Assembly (NCBI RefSeq): GCF_013284245.2
Contig: NZ_CP085876.1
Location: forward strand, 2,339,001-2,403,000
DNA: 64,000 nt
From: Brevibacillus sp. DP1.3A
GTDB lineage: Bacteria > Bacillota > Bacilli > Brevibacillales > Brevibacillaceae
Direction: 5' to 3'
The position numbers and the translations under genes are program-made. Positions within the stretch are counted from its first letter, which is position 1. Every line of letters begins with the position of its first letter. Positions 25,501 through 31,960 of the stretch are shown here, in pieces. Under the pieces are notes generated by a model. The model ran no database searches. It was given only the letters and a program-made list of their open reading frames with translations, and was not told the DNA's origin.

Positions 25501-28500
25501 AAATAAACCAAGGTGAACATGCGGCAGAAATCATAAACAAGCTGCATGAGAATGCCTGCCATCCTATGGACGACCGAATTCGCTATCAAGCGGGTAAACG
25601 TTATGTAATGGGCTGGTGTGAAACCAAGCCATTGCATGATGAGGTCGCCATTCCGTGGAAAGATCAAGGAACCTATCTGATTACGGGTGGAGCAGGCGGC
25701 TTAGGGTTGATTTTCGCAAGGGAAATCGCGAGCCAAGCGAAACAGGCAACCTTAATTCTCACAGGACGTTCTCCTCTTCGTGAAGATAAACAAGCGATGC
25801 TTCATGATTTGCAAAGGTCAGGGGCAAGCGTAGTCTACCGTCAAGTTGATGTGACGGACAAGGAGGAAGTAGTCCAGCTCATCCAAAGTATTCAACAGGA
25901 ATTCGGAGGTCTTCACGGCATCATCCATAGCGCTGGTGTCGTTCGAGATAACTTCATCCTCAAGAAAACGACTGAAGAATGGAACCAAGTGGTAGCGCCA
26001 AAAGTTACCGGCCTTACGAATTTGGATGAGGCAAGTAAAGATCAGCCTCTCGATTTCTTCGTCCTCTTTTCTTCGATAGCAGGAAGTATAGGAAATAGTG
26101 GTCAGGCAGACTATGCTTGCGCGAATGCCTTTATGGATGGCTATGCGAAATATCGAAATGAACGGGTGCAGGCAAAGCAACGTCAAGGTCAAACAGTCTC
26201 CATCAACTGGCCGCTCTGGAAAGAGGGCGGAATGCAAGTAGATGAAGCGGTTGAGGAGATGGTGAAACAAAGGATTGGAATGATCGCTTTGCAGACCGCG
26301 ACGGGTATTCGTGCTTTTTATGAAGCCGTAGCTTCTCGAAAAGATCAGGTGATGGTAATGGAAGGAGATCTACAACGCCTCCACGCAGCAGTGGTGGGAA
26401 GACCGAAGACAACAGAACAAGAAGTCAAAGCTTCTCCCGTCATACAACCATCAAGTCATCATTTGCCAAAGGAAAAAGCGATCTATTATTTCAAAAAGCT
26501 GGTCTCTTCCGTGATCAAGCTGCCAATAGACCGCATCGAAGCAGATGCCTTGTTGGAAAAGTACGGAATTGACTCGATTATGGTCATGCAATTAACAAAT
26601 GAATTAGAAAAAACGTTTGGTTCGTTGTCGAAAACATTATTTTTCGAATATCAGACTATCGAAGAAATTGCGAAATACTTCCTGGCATCGCACCGAGAGC
26701 AAATGATGAGTATCCTTGGTATGGATGAGAAAGAAGCACCAACGGCATCCCCTGTTAAAAAGTCGAGCGTTGCACCGATCATCAACAACCGCAGGAGCAA
26801 AGGCAACGCGTTGAAGGAAACGAGGAGAGAAACCCAACCAGCAAACGACGCCTTCGATATTGCAATCATTGGGGTCTCCGGTCGTTATCCGAAAGCGAGA
26901 AACATGAATGAGTTCTGGCGTAACCTGCGTGATGGCAAGGATTGTGTCACAGAAATTCCTGAAGAGCGTTGGGATCACAGCCTGTTTTTTGATGCAGATA
27001 AGAAAAAGCAAGGAAAAACCTACAGCAAGTGGGGAGGCTTCCTGGACGGTGTAGATCAATTTGACCCGTTATTTTTTAATATCACACCAAGAGAGGCTGA
27101 AATTATGGACCCGCAGGAGCGCTTGTTCTTGGAATGCGTCTATGAAACGTTAGAAGATGCCGGGTATACTCGTGAAACGCTCGGCTCAACACCTGGCATG
27201 GGTCTAGGCGGTAATGTCGGGGTTTATGTCGGAGTCATGTACGAAGAATACCAGCTCTATGGAGCCCAAGAAACAATGCTCGGCAGACCGATGGCGCTGG
27301 CAGGAAGTCCAGCCTCCATTGCGAATCGGGTTTCTTATTTCTGCAACTTCCATGGGCCTAGCATGGCGGTCGATACGATGTGTTCCTCTTCTCTGACAAC
27401 TATTCATTTGGCTTGCCAAAGTCTCCAGCAAGGGGAATGTGAGGCTGCTATTGCAGGTGGGGTCAATGTATCGATTCACCCTAATAAATACCTGATGCTT
27501 GGACAAGGCAAATTTGCATCCAGCAAGGGACGATGCGAAAGCTTTGGTATCGGCGGTGACGGGTATGTACCTGGCGAGGGAGTGGGAGCAGTCCTGCTCA
27601 AGCCTCTGGCGAAAGCGATTGCCGATGGAGATCAAATTTATGGTGTGATAAAAGGAACAGCGGTTAACCATGGCGGAAAAACGAATGGATACAATGTACC
27701 TAGCCCGAATGCCCAAGCTCGGGTTATTGGACGTGCTTTCGAAAAAGCCGGAATCGATCCGCGGACGATCAGCTATCTGGAAGCACACGGTACGGGGACC
27801 TCTTTAGGTGATCCGATTGAAATGACGGGCTTAACGAAGGCTTTCCAAGCGTATACAAATGACAAACAGTTTTGTGCCATTGGATCGGCGAAGTCCAACA
27901 TTGGGCATTGTGAGAGTGCAGCCGGAATCGCTGGGGTGACGAAGGTCTTATTGCAGCTCAAGCATGGACAATTAGCACCATCCCTGCATGCTGAAGTGCT
28001 CAATCCGAATATTGATTTCAGTATGACGCCGTTTGTGGTTCAGCAAGAGCTGGCGGAGTGGAAGCGCCCTGTCATTGACGGACGGGAAGCTCCACGGCGT
28101 GCCGGTGTGAGCAGTTTTGGTGCGGGCGGATCGAATGCTCATGTGGTGATTGAAGAATATATTTCAAAAATGCAAGAACAGCCTACAGAAATAGCAAGAC
28201 CGCAAAATCCTGCTTTGATACTCTTATCAGCCAAGAATGAAGAACAGCTACATCAACGGGTACAACGACTGCTCGGAGCCATTGCGGAACAGGGATTGTC
28301 CGATGCGGATTTAGCAGAAATGGCGTATACCCTTCAAGTGGGACGAGAAGCGATGGAAGAACGTTTGGCTGTGATCGCAGGCTCGATGACTGAGCTTGAA
28401 GAGAAATTGAAGCAATTCATAGGAAGACAGAAGGAGATTGAAGACCTGTACCACGGACAGGTAAAACGTCATAAAGAGACCTTGGCAATCTTTGCAGCAG

Positions 28501-31500
28501 ATGATGATATGCCGCAAATGATTGATTCCTGGATGAACAAAGGCAAATACGGAAAATTACTGGACGTTTGGGTCAAAGGGCTGAACATGGACTGGAGCAG
28601 CTTGTATGAGGAGAGAAAGCCTCGCCGGATTAGTCTTCCAACCTATCCATTTAGCAGAGAAGCTTATTGGGTGCCTGGTGGATATACGTCATTTACAGGT
28701 GCAGCATCCCGAGCCACATATGAGCAACATCCCGTTCAGCCAGACATGCGTTTTGTGAAAAAGCAATGGAAGGCTTGCCCAGCGATGCCAACCAAGGAAG
28801 CTCATCGAACGATTGGTATTTTCACAACGGATGAAACGAAGCATTTGGCGATTCAACTGTCCAACCATTTCGCTAAGAGTGAAATCCTAGAGCTGAACGA
28901 GCTCGAATCACGATTCCATCAGGATGAGATGGCGTGGAAAAACTATGATGGCATCGTAGATTTGGTCGGTTGTGGACATCAGCAGACCGATTCGCTGATT
29001 TGGATTCCATGGCTGCAACAACTCATTGAGAATGGTCATAAGGAAGGCTTGAAGCTATTGGGTGTGACAAAAGGCTTGGAGTCTTACCAGAATGACTCTG
29101 TCAATCTGTCGGGTGCCTCACGTGTTGGTTTGTACCGGATGCTGCAAAGTGAATATAAGCATCTGCAATCACGCCATGTGGATCTAGATCCATTAGCTGA
29201 TGGAGAAGAACTTGCGCAACAGATTGCAGCAGAGTTCCTCATTGAGGATCAGGAAACAGAGGTTTGCTATCGATTGGGTGAGCGTTATAGCGCTTATCTT
29301 CAGGAAGAGATGGTAGCGGACGGTCAGGAGCCAGCGCTTGTTTTCCCTGAGAACCATGTTCTATTGATAACAGGCGGTACACGGGGGCTTGGTTATTTAT
29401 GCGCCAAGCATTTTGTAGAGCGTTATGGTGTCAAAAAACTGGTGCTCACAGGGCGAGAAAGTCTGCCGCCGCGCGAGCAATGGGGAGCTTATCAGCAGCA
29501 AAGCACTTCCGTAGCAAAGAAAATTCGGGCGGTACAAGCTTTGGAAGAGCAAGGCGTACAGGTTCAAGTCTTATCTGTATCCTTAACCGATGAAGAGGCT
29601 TTGCAACAGCATTTGTACGAGTTGAAACAGACGATGGGTCCGATTGGCGGGGTGATTCATTGTGCTGGTTTTAGCGATGATCAAAATCCTGCGTTTATTC
29701 GGAAATCGACGGATAGAATTCAGCAGGTATTACAACCGAAAGTGGCTGGGCTTAATACGCTATACAAAAGCTGCAAGGACGAGCCTTTACAGTTCTTCGT
29801 TCTCTTTTCATCTGTTTCGGCAATCATTCCGTCCTTGGCTTCGGGCCAGAGTGATTATGCGTTAGCCAATGCCTATATGGATTATTTTGCTTCCGCACAT
29901 GCTGATTCTTGCCCGATCTTGAGCATTCAGTGGCCGAGTTGGAAGGAAACAGGAATCGGTGCAGTCACGACCAAAGCCTATCAACAATCAGGACTGGTAC
30001 ACATCACTGACGAGCAAGGACTGCGATTACTGGATCATATTCTTTTGAAAAAGATGGGTCCCGTTGTTTTCCCGGCAGCAATCAACCAAGAGCTGTGGGA
30101 ACCCCAGCAATTGATGCGACACAAAAAGCAAGAAGCTTATGCTGCGAACCTGTCGTCTCATCGTCTAACAGCAGGCAAGCGGACGCAAAGCTTAGTGGAT
30201 CTTGTGAAGACAGCACAAACAAAACTAATTGAGCTGTTTGCGAAGGAGTTGAAAATAGATCCTGCCAGATTGGAGATAGACAAAGAGTTTCCTGACTATG
30301 GGATCGATTCGGTGTTACTGGCTCAAGTCATGAATGAGATCAGTAAATGGTTGGGCAAGGACTTGGACCCGACGATTTTATATGAATATCCCACCATAGA
30401 AACACTTGCAGAATGGCTGACCAGCAATCACGGGGATTCCATCGCTGACGATCTGACGCAGACTTCTCCTGAAATGAACGACGATCCGAAGAGTCAGCCC
30501 ATACGTAGTGAGACTGTGAAAAGCCAGATGGTGAGTAATCAGGCTACCCCATATAGGGAGGCAAATCCATCTGACATTGCGGTAGTGGGGCTCTCTTGCC
30601 GTTTTCCGGGTGCTCGTAACGTGGAAGAATATTGGGAGTTGTTAGCGGAGGGCCGTTCAGCCATTGGTGCTGTACCCAAGGAACGCTGGGGGTATGAAAA
30701 TTCCTATCATGCAGGACTTCTGGACAACATTACTGCTTTTGATCCTTCATACTTCCTGATAGCAAAAGAAGATGCGAAGGCCATGGACCCGCAAGCCTTA
30801 TTGGTATTGGAGGAAAGTCTTCATCTATGGCATCAGGCTGGATACACACCGAAGGACATCAAGGGAACATCGGTAGGCGTCTACATCGGGGCAAGAAGTA
30901 ATCATCGCCCAAGTGAAGATCGTCTGCATCAAACACAAAACCCAATTATGACCGTGGGACAAAACTATTTGGCTACAAATATTTCCCAGTACTTCGATCT
31001 TAGAGGTCCCAGCATGGTCATCGATACCGCATGCTCTTCGGCGCTGGTCGGGATGAATATGGCGATTCATTCTCTTCGTATTGGAGAGATTGAGGCTGCT
31101 ATCATCGGCGGGGTTAACGTGTTAAGTGGTGATGAAGCGCATCGGATGTTCCACCAAAGAGGAATTTTAAGCGAAGAGCCAGCCTTCCATATTTTTGACA
31201 GGCGTGCGGACGGACTCGTATTGGGAGAAGGCGTAGGAATGGTTTTATTGAAGACCGTGGAGCAAGCACTGGCTGATGGTGATGAAATACATGCCGTCAT
31301 CAAGGGAGTAGCGGTCAACAATGATGGACGAACGGCAGGTCCTGCCACCCCGAATTTGCAAGCCCAAAAAGAGGTTATGCACTCGGCACTGGCTAAAGCT
31401 GGCATGAAGCCGGAACAAATCAGCTATATAGAAGCGAATGGCTCGGGTTCAGAGGTTACAGATTTACTTGAGCTCAAAGCCATTCAGTCTGTCTATCGCT

Positions 31501-31955
31501 CATCTCATACGGCCGCTTGCGGATTAGGATCGATCAAGCCAAACATCGGTCATCCATTATGTGCAGAAGGGATTGCTAGTTTGATAAAAGTCGTGCTGAT
31601 GCTCAAAAACCAACAATTGGTTCCGTTCCTGTCAGGGCAAGAGCCGATGACCCATTTCCATATGGAGTCAACGCCTTTTTATTTTCAACGACAGCTTTCT
31701 GAATGGAACGATTCGCCCAGAATAGCAGCGATTAATTGTTTTGCAGATGGGGGAACCAATGCCAACGTCGTTTTACAATCCTGGGAGGAGGCAGTCTCAC
31801 GTCCGAACAAACGACATTCGATTGCACCTCCGACGTTAAACCGATTTGACGTCTACCGTGAAGAGGCAGGTCGTTCAACAAAAACACGGACATATCTGAG
31901 CCAGAAGCCCAACCATACGACCAGTATTTGGAAGCGACAAATAGTGGAGGGATAA
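10497..31955 (+). CDS. Megasynthase B: NRPS-PKS hybrid, C-A-PCP plus four PKS modules and a terminal KS0
   Basis: 7152 residues. N-terminal docking-like segment (1-33, with YKEGKLSAAEV); C (34-470, HHMIFDG, second His 163); A (about 480-1000, YTSGSTGKPKG near 650); PCP (Ser1050 in GGDSI). KS1 (1124-1553) has Cys1298 in HSNCSSS rather than DTACSSS, a form typical of KSs that accept aminoacyl chains; KR (GGAGGLG 1938, Tyr2080); ACP (Ser2234). KS2 (2324-2763, Cys2499); DH (His2984); KR (GGAGGLG 3438, Tyr3580); ACP0 (Gln3731 in GFNQV); ACP (Ser3842). KS3 (3947-4382, Cys4122); DH (4574-4868, His4603); KR (5064, Tyr5206); ACP (Ser5360). KS4 (5454-5889, Cys5629); divergent KR (GGTRGLG 6293, Tyr6454); ACP (Ser6605). 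KS5 (from 6693) keeps Cys6846 but has EANGSGS, Asn6981 replacing His, so it is a KS0. The A-domain specificity residues read D-V-S-N-M-A-I-I-Y-K by alignment to GrsA; I cannot assign a substrate. The KS0 end pairs with the DH-ACP start of C. Confidence 0.95.
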   Translation: MMRREILMAYKEGKLSAAEVKEKLLELENPSFTSPLSVGQQGLWMLQKMSPTMSAYNVPLCFCIRQKWDVALFIQACHLVRKQHPILQRSIIEKHGVPYLLQHLEQSLAIEQEDISHLTSQDVLPYLRQKVKEPFSLEKGSLLRIHLLSRSEEEHFVLITIHHMIFDGHSSLLLLQALVHTYIELVEGKQPKVTLNSTDYADFVKWEQDMMASTEGGEHRSYWLEQLSGTLPQLELPADRPRSSAPSFEGQVFTHVFSRDLSQQVKQLSKHYRMNPSVLLLGIFKALLYRYTGQIDVIVGMPTMGRPEERFDSLIGYFVNMIPIRSQVTGEKSFSHFIRELQLTLIDGMDHAVYPFPAMVREANIPRLHGNSPVFDIIFTYQNFLQSQNLQRFYDECQNKLAIELIEGVHQEGEYEFELEVFEQEAEFVLNLKYNPHVFDQATIQRMAEHYQNIANEVIKNPDIALDEIPLISAEERNMLLVEWNATEAVFPQALCIHDLFEKRVQQTPDAVAVVYENTSLTYRELDEQITKLAIYLQAKGAGPEATVGICVERSLEMVIGILGILKAGAAYVPLDPTYSTERLAYMLEDSKSNLVLTQTRLLDKVSSAAGENTKCILLDRDWEEVEQTAQRQKTLNRVVNPTHLAYVIYTSGSTGKPKGVMVSHESIINTLFFLESRYPVMENDVYLLKTNYVFDVSLSELFGWFIGKGRLVILPPHGEKSPEMIAESIVKHRVTHVNFVPAMLNVFVNGVVANQPFLQHCPLKYVMVAGEAFPKELVKKTVATFQKAKIENIYGPTEASIYAAWFSCSENELVSSNTPIGRPVANTQLYIVDRHMNPVPVGVPGELCIAGKGLARGYLNRPELTAEKFVDNPFTLGTKLYKTGDLTRWLPDGTIEYLGRIDHQVKIRGFRIELGEIESQLMAHPQIQSVVVLVKEEGDHKRLVAYYVPKAGANHERLEPSNLRDYLRRNLPEYMLPAFFVSMDKIPLTANGKVDRAELLNQKLVVTQAKKQSLPHSDIEQRTLKIWQDVLNVDGISTEDGFFDVGGDSILATMVVAKMTEEFQCDLNVTTLFKYVNIREISEYIATRKENESDEQADFVNPNQATEYSEGQVEESYPEYYEDSIAIIGMSCHFPGAKNHREFWENLRNGVESVRFFSDEEIDQLHLPDEYLQNPNFIPVQSTIEGKDHFDPGFFHLSARDAEFMDPQFRLLLTHSWKALEDAGYTPKQVPQTGVFMSASNSYYQALLPHFTKESPNVMKDPNEYVSWVLAQGGTIPTMISHKMGLKGPSFAVHSNCSSSLVGLHLAYRSLQAGESKVALVGGATIFPTTYTGYVYQAGLNFSSDGHCKTFDASADGMIGGEGVGVVVLKKASDAIKDGDHIYVLMRGIRINNDGADKVGFYAPSIKGQAEVIQQVLDDTKVHPETISYIEAHGTGTYLGDPIEFAALNEVYTTYTTNKQYCGLGSVKTNIGHLDTAAGLAGCIKVALSLYHNEIPPSLNYEKPNPNINLDQSPFYVVDTLQKWEDAPVPHRAALSSFGLGGTNAHAIFEQWKIGAEARRDNVSDDSNHRVYFVPLSAKNDDRVLAYAQQLVDFLRDNQERVHIADLAYTLQVGREAMESRAIFIVKGTGELIQKLDDLLSGVEQTAGSFRGNVKQANHEVSLLKKNETNRELITKLFAEGNGEKAVELWSKGLDIEWEVLYNDARPRRISMPTYPFAEESYGVPENAYKELVAASVQISPISTATPRTETLLLQPCWNEQEISQKAASPAFAQHLVILCEWTEEFQERIESEMNGVRCLVLQPQSQQESIVERFQAYTVLVFTEIQRILVNKPKGKVLLQLVVPDKEEQQCFSALSGLLKTAQLENPKLIGQLIEVHAEDNPEELVHKLQQNSNDEKSKHIRYQDGKRWVSGWTELKSSGQAKHVWKDDGVYLITGGAGGLGLIFAKEIAQRTKGATVIITGRSSLDKEKTAKCSELQALGANIQYRQADITQKQAVEDLFQAIKQEFGSLTGIIHGAGVIRDSFIIRKTADELEQVLAPKVSGLVHLDEASKDIALDFFILFSSGVGCFGNAGQADYAAANAFMDQYAKYRRGLLKAGERQGQTLSINWPLWKDGGMRVDAATEKIMETRGMIAMPTASGIQALYQGVASGSGQMLVIEGNLPALMEQLLGTPAVSQLDSTPMQDAKLSVDAGVLKEKTLYQLKVMFGQETRLGAGKIAVDEPFETYGIDSIMVIQLNKKLGDVFSELSKTILYEYQTLNTLAYYLVADHLQECMKWTGLDRQGAVNRGTSIPLTGNVRDTASHEPTRSVAVQSGNQIAREPIAIIGMSGRYPKARSLNEYWENLKSGKDCITEIPEGRWSLDGFFEPDPDKAVAEGKSYGKWGGFVEGFADFDPLFFNMSPWEAMHFDPQERLFMESCWEVLEDAGYTRQQLAEKYNRRVGVFGGITKTGFSLYGPDLWKQGELIYPHTSFSSLTNRVSYFLNLQGPSMPIDTMCSASLTAIHEACEHLYNGDCELAIAGGVNLYLHPSSYVFLSALHMLSVDGQCKSFGQGGNGFVPGEGVGTVLLKPLSRAIADGDHIYGLIRGTSVNHGGKTNGYTVPNPTAQGELIRQALDKAGVHAKTVSYIEAHGTGTELGDPIEITGLIQAFRKDTQDTGYCAIGSVKSNIGHLEAAAGIAGVAKILLQMKHQQLVPSLHAQELNPNIPFSKTPFVVQQDLAEWKRPLMEVNGERREFPRIAGISSFGAGGANAHVVIEEYIPEVKERPSITVSPQNPSIIVLSAKNKERLIEQVQRLLASIEEQSFTDVDLADIAYTLQVGREAMEERLALLTSSLSELVEKLRSFLAGDDNIADLYQGQVKRGRETTDIFAGDEELQEAIEKWIQRKKFSKLLDFWVKGLNVDWNKLYDENKPRRISLPAYPFAREHYWLPKPKTQPSTNTQGTLGLTASLHPLLHQNTSDLREQRFSSTFDGQEFFLSDHVVKGKRILPGVAYLEMARAAADLAVGALEDEQYAIELKNVGWAQPIVVEDKPVQVHIGIYPEDNGELHYEIYSEPQAEQAEAVIHSQGNVVLTAITAAPTHNLDAIKAHCSYRTLHASQCYEAFQTMGLVYGPAHQGIEQVYVGVGQVLAKLAMPSKVAETQGEFVLHPSMLDSALQSSIGLLLSAGDTAILKPILPFALEKLSIFSQTSSQMWVWIRQADGNRMGDKVQKVDIDLCDGQGTVCVRMQGFSARVLEGEVETLDSKGKLGTLLVHPEWKEQAVVSNAETPDYTQRVVMMIEPDRVSWNNLQTYLNGVHCIPLQSAQEGISERFIDYTTQVFEEIQEIFKQKVRGKALVQIVVPMRAEQPFFTAFSGLLKTAKLENPNLIGQVIEVEASNDEFEIAEKINENVRCPLDVQIRYQSGKRYVAEWVELDTPQEASIPWKDGGVYLITGGAGGLGYIFANEIVQKVQHANLILTGRSPLDEEKQGKLREWKESGARVEYRLVDVTQKQEMADLIRTIQQDYGRLHGIIHSAGVLRDSYILKKNREEVQTVQGPKVTGLINLDEASKDVELDFLVLFSSVAGSLGNIGQADYACANAFMDRFAHYRNGLVALKQRHGQTLSMNWPLWEEGGMQADAEAGDMLKHSMGVVAMQTSTGIAAMYQGLASGKAQVMVMEGDLAKLKQTLFLQTPVNSFQSKHSVTVDASSLLQKVELALMQTVSELLQVPTTDIDVKVELSELGFNQVLLTEFTNKLSQQYQIGLIPTVFVECPTLQQLASYLLEEFEDMLVKQMQPVASITPIRVEQNEKQATTYVEQNVLQEKATHFVKKEFAEVLQLPVNRIEEDASMETYGIDSILSMKLTNQLEKSFGSLPKTLFFEYQTIQELIGYFLDSYRDKFIEILGLKEPQRQETVVIEETASVTKEENTSKRQMNSHHGRSRKGSRFVSTQKETQPAKGALDVAIIGVSGRYPKARNTQEFWNNLRDGKDCITEIPKERWNHSLYFDEDKNKRGKTYSKWGGFIDGVDQFDPLFFNISPLEAEIMDPQERLFLECVYETLEDAGYTRESLGSSQGFGLGGNVGVYVGIMYEEYQLYGAQETMMGRPMALGGSFSSVANRVSYFFDFHGPSVAVDTMCSSSLTGIHFACQSLQRGECEVAIAGGVNVSIHPNKYLMLGQGKFASSKGRCESFGLGGDGYVPGEGVGAVLLKPLAKAIADGDQIYGVIKGSAINHGGKTNGYTVPNPNAQASVIGRALKEAGIDPRTISYLEAHGTGTSLGDPIEIAGLTKAFQAYTTDKQFCSIGSAKSNIGHCESAAGIAGITKILLQLKHGQLAPSLHAEVLNPNIDFSTTPFVVQQELAEWRRPVIDGQEIPRRSGVSSFGAGGSNAHIVLEEYIPDDEKRPAIQVSHTNPAIILLSAKNESQLHEQAQRLLAAIKDQSISDMDLAAIAYTLQIGREAMEERLAVMASSIQELQEKLMQFVEGQEGVTDVFRGLVKGNKKTITVFEADEDLKQAIDAWMSKRKYAKLLDLWVSGGVVDWQKLYGEKKPRRISLPTYPFARERYWIPQMETQSAREVAAASEGTLFLHPLLQKNTSELLEQRYSSTFRGQEFFLADHVVNGQQLLPGVAYLEMAREAIDQSAGALKAEQNGMTLKNIVWAKPIAVDDQPVDVHIGLQLEDSGEIGYRIYSQHTGNAAEENVHSQGSAVFHTVADTPTLDLAMLQAACSHSILSGSQCYDSYKAMGIHYGPALQGIELVHKGTEQVLAKLSLPSAVLGTEEQFVLHPSMMDSALQAAIGLFMGADDRSLADHLDSLKPILPFALDELEIFSPCTPQMWAYIRYSDGSNASDHVQKLDIDLCDEQGNVCIRMKRFSSRKLDGKGEGFEATRAQEMLMVHPCWQEQVGAQKTEPPTYAQHIVMIAEGFESSLASLSAQMNEVHLIPLQSQQDGIADRFEAYASQVFLEIQSIFQQKILGKVLLQVVVPDKAEHSYVSGLSGLLKTAQQENPNVIGQFIEINQGEHAAEIINKLHENACHPMDDRIRYQAGKRYVMGWCETKPLHDEVAIPWKDQGTYLITGGAGGLGLIFAREIASQAKQATLILTGRSPLREDKQAMLHDLQRSGASVVYRQVDVTDKEEVVQLIQSIQQEFGGLHGIIHSAGVVRDNFILKKTTEEWNQVVAPKVTGLTNLDEASKDQPLDFFVLFSSIAGSIGNSGQADYACANAFMDGYAKYRNERVQAKQRQGQTVSINWPLWKEGGMQVDEAVEEMVKQRIGMIALQTATGIRAFYEAVASRKDQVMVMEGDLQRLHAAVVGRPKTTEQEVKASPVIQPSSHHLPKEKAIYYFKKLVSSVIKLPIDRIEADALLEKYGIDSIMVMQLTNELEKTFGSLSKTLFFEYQTIEEIAKYFLASHREQMMSILGMDEKEAPTASPVKKSSVAPIINNRRSKGNALKETRRETQPANDAFDIAIIGVSGRYPKARNMNEFWRNLRDGKDCVTEIPEERWDHSLFFDADKKKQGKTYSKWGGFLDGVDQFDPLFFNITPREAEIMDPQERLFLECVYETLEDAGYTRETLGSTPGMGLGGNVGVYVGVMYEEYQLYGAQETMLGRPMALAGSPASIANRVSYFCNFHGPSMAVDTMCSSSLTTIHLACQSLQQGECEAAIAGGVNVSIHPNKYLMLGQGKFASSKGRCESFGIGGDGYVPGEGVGAVLLKPLAKAIADGDQIYGVIKGTAVNHGGKTNGYNVPSPNAQARVIGRAFEKAGIDPRTISYLEAHGTGTSLGDPIEMTGLTKAFQAYTNDKQFCAIGSAKSNIGHCESAAGIAGVTKVLLQLKHGQLAPSLHAEVLNPNIDFSMTPFVVQQELAEWKRPVIDGREAPRRAGVSSFGAGGSNAHVVIEEYISKMQEQPTEIARPQNPALILLSAKNEEQLHQRVQRLLGAIAEQGLSDADLAEMAYTLQVGREAMEERLAVIAGSMTELEEKLKQFIGRQKEIEDLYHGQVKRHKETLAIFAADDDMPQMIDSWMNKGKYGKLLDVWVKGLNMDWSSLYEERKPRRISLPTYPFSREAYWVPGGYTSFTGAASRATYEQHPVQPDMRFVKKQWKACPAMPTKEAHRTIGIFTTDETKHLAIQLSNHFAKSEILELNELESRFHQDEMAWKNYDGIVDLVGCGHQQTDSLIWIPWLQQLIENGHKEGLKLLGVTKGLESYQNDSVNLSGASRVGLYRMLQSEYKHLQSRHVDLDPLADGEELAQQIAAEFLIEDQETEVCYRLGERYSAYLQEEMVADGQEPALVFPENHVLLITGGTRGLGYLCAKHFVERYGVKKLVLTGRESLPPREQWGAYQQQSTSVAKKIRAVQALEEQGVQVQVLSVSLTDEEALQQHLYELKQTMGPIGGVIHCAGFSDDQNPAFIRKSTDRIQQVLQPKVAGLNTLYKSCKDEPLQFFVLFSSVSAIIPSLASGQSDYALANAYMDYFASAHADSCPILSIQWPSWKETGIGAVTTKAYQQSGLVHITDEQGLRLLDHILLKKMGPVVFPAAINQELWEPQQLMRHKKQEAYAANLSSHRLTAGKRTQSLVDLVKTAQTKLIELFAKELKIDPARLEIDKEFPDYGIDSVLLAQVMNEISKWLGKDLDPTILYEYPTIETLAEWLTSNHGDSIADDLTQTSPEMNDDPKSQPIRSETVKSQMVSNQATPYREANPSDIAVVGLSCRFPGARNVEEYWELLAEGRSAIGAVPKERWGYENSYHAGLLDNITAFDPSYFLIAKEDAKAMDPQALLVLEESLHLWHQAGYTPKDIKGTSVGVYIGARSNHRPSEDRLHQTQNPIMTVGQNYLATNISQYFDLRGPSMVIDTACSSALVGMNMAIHSLRIGEIEAAIIGGVNVLSGDEAHRMFHQRGILSEEPAFHIFDRRADGLVLGEGVGMVLLKTVEQALADGDEIHAVIKGVAVNNDGRTAGPATPNLQAQKEVMHSALAKAGMKPEQISYIEANGSGSEVTDLLELKAIQSVYRSSHTAACGLGSIKPNIGHPLCAEGIASLIKVVLMLKNQQLVPFLSGQEPMTHFHMESTPFYFQRQLSEWNDSPRIAAINCFADGGTNANVVLQSWEEAVSRPNKRHSIAPPTLNRFDVYREEAGRSTKTRTYLSQKPNHTTSIWKRQIVEG
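10890..10921 (+). repeat. Perfect 14-bp inverted repeat inside the first C domain of B
   Basis: Bases 10890-10903 (AAAGAACCCTTTTC) and 10908-10921 are exact reverse complements around a four-base ATTG loop, about 390 bases into gene B. The transcript could fold into a stable hairpin with a terminator-like outline but only a short T run (TTT). It encodes an ordinary part of the condensation domain (KEPFSLEKGSLL). Function is unknown; it may cause pausing or attenuation, or be chance. Confidence 0.75.
21576..21815 (+). other. ACP0 domain in B: carrier fold without phosphopantetheine Ser
   Basis: The domain lies between the KR and the functional ACP of module B2, the same position as in module A2. 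The signature reads LGFNQVLLTEF: Gln (codon 21687) replaces Ser and Asn replaces the preceding Asp. The flanking helices align with the ACP0 of A, including LTEFTNKL and a PTVFVECPTL stretch. Confidence 0.85.
30573..31790 (+). other. KS0 domain at the end of B (dehydrating-bimodule type)
   Basis: Acylation Cys (codon 31032) and NIGH are kept, but EAHGTGT is EANGSGS, with Asn at the catalytic His (codon 31437). The preceding module is KS-KR-ACP and the next protein opens with DH-ACP. That is the known layout of a trans-AT dehydrating bimodule, where the KS0 passes a beta-hydroxyacyl chain to a DH in the next protein. A basic tail of about 50 residues after the KS may dock to C. Confidence 0.88.
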
Positions 31956-31960
31956 AAGTG
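31946..31960 (+). promoter_or_regulatory. RBS deciding the GTG start of C
   Basis: GGAGGG at 31946-31951 lies six bases before a GTG at 31958, which begins two bases after the stop of B. The TTG at 31928 would give a longer frame, but it overlaps B and lacks this spacing. Confidence 0.7.

Noticed and set aside
27204-27788. Long minus-strand open frame (194 codons) opposite KS4 of B
   Set aside because: It is antisense to a conserved KS, lacks an RBS and a recognisable domain, and similar antisense frames occur opposite every KS because of shared codon use.
21000-28200. Repeated DNA that could be read as mobile elements or a CRISPR array
   Set aside because: The repeats are homologous PKS domains in frame, kilobases long and diverged; no transposase, terminal repeats or regular short spacers are present.
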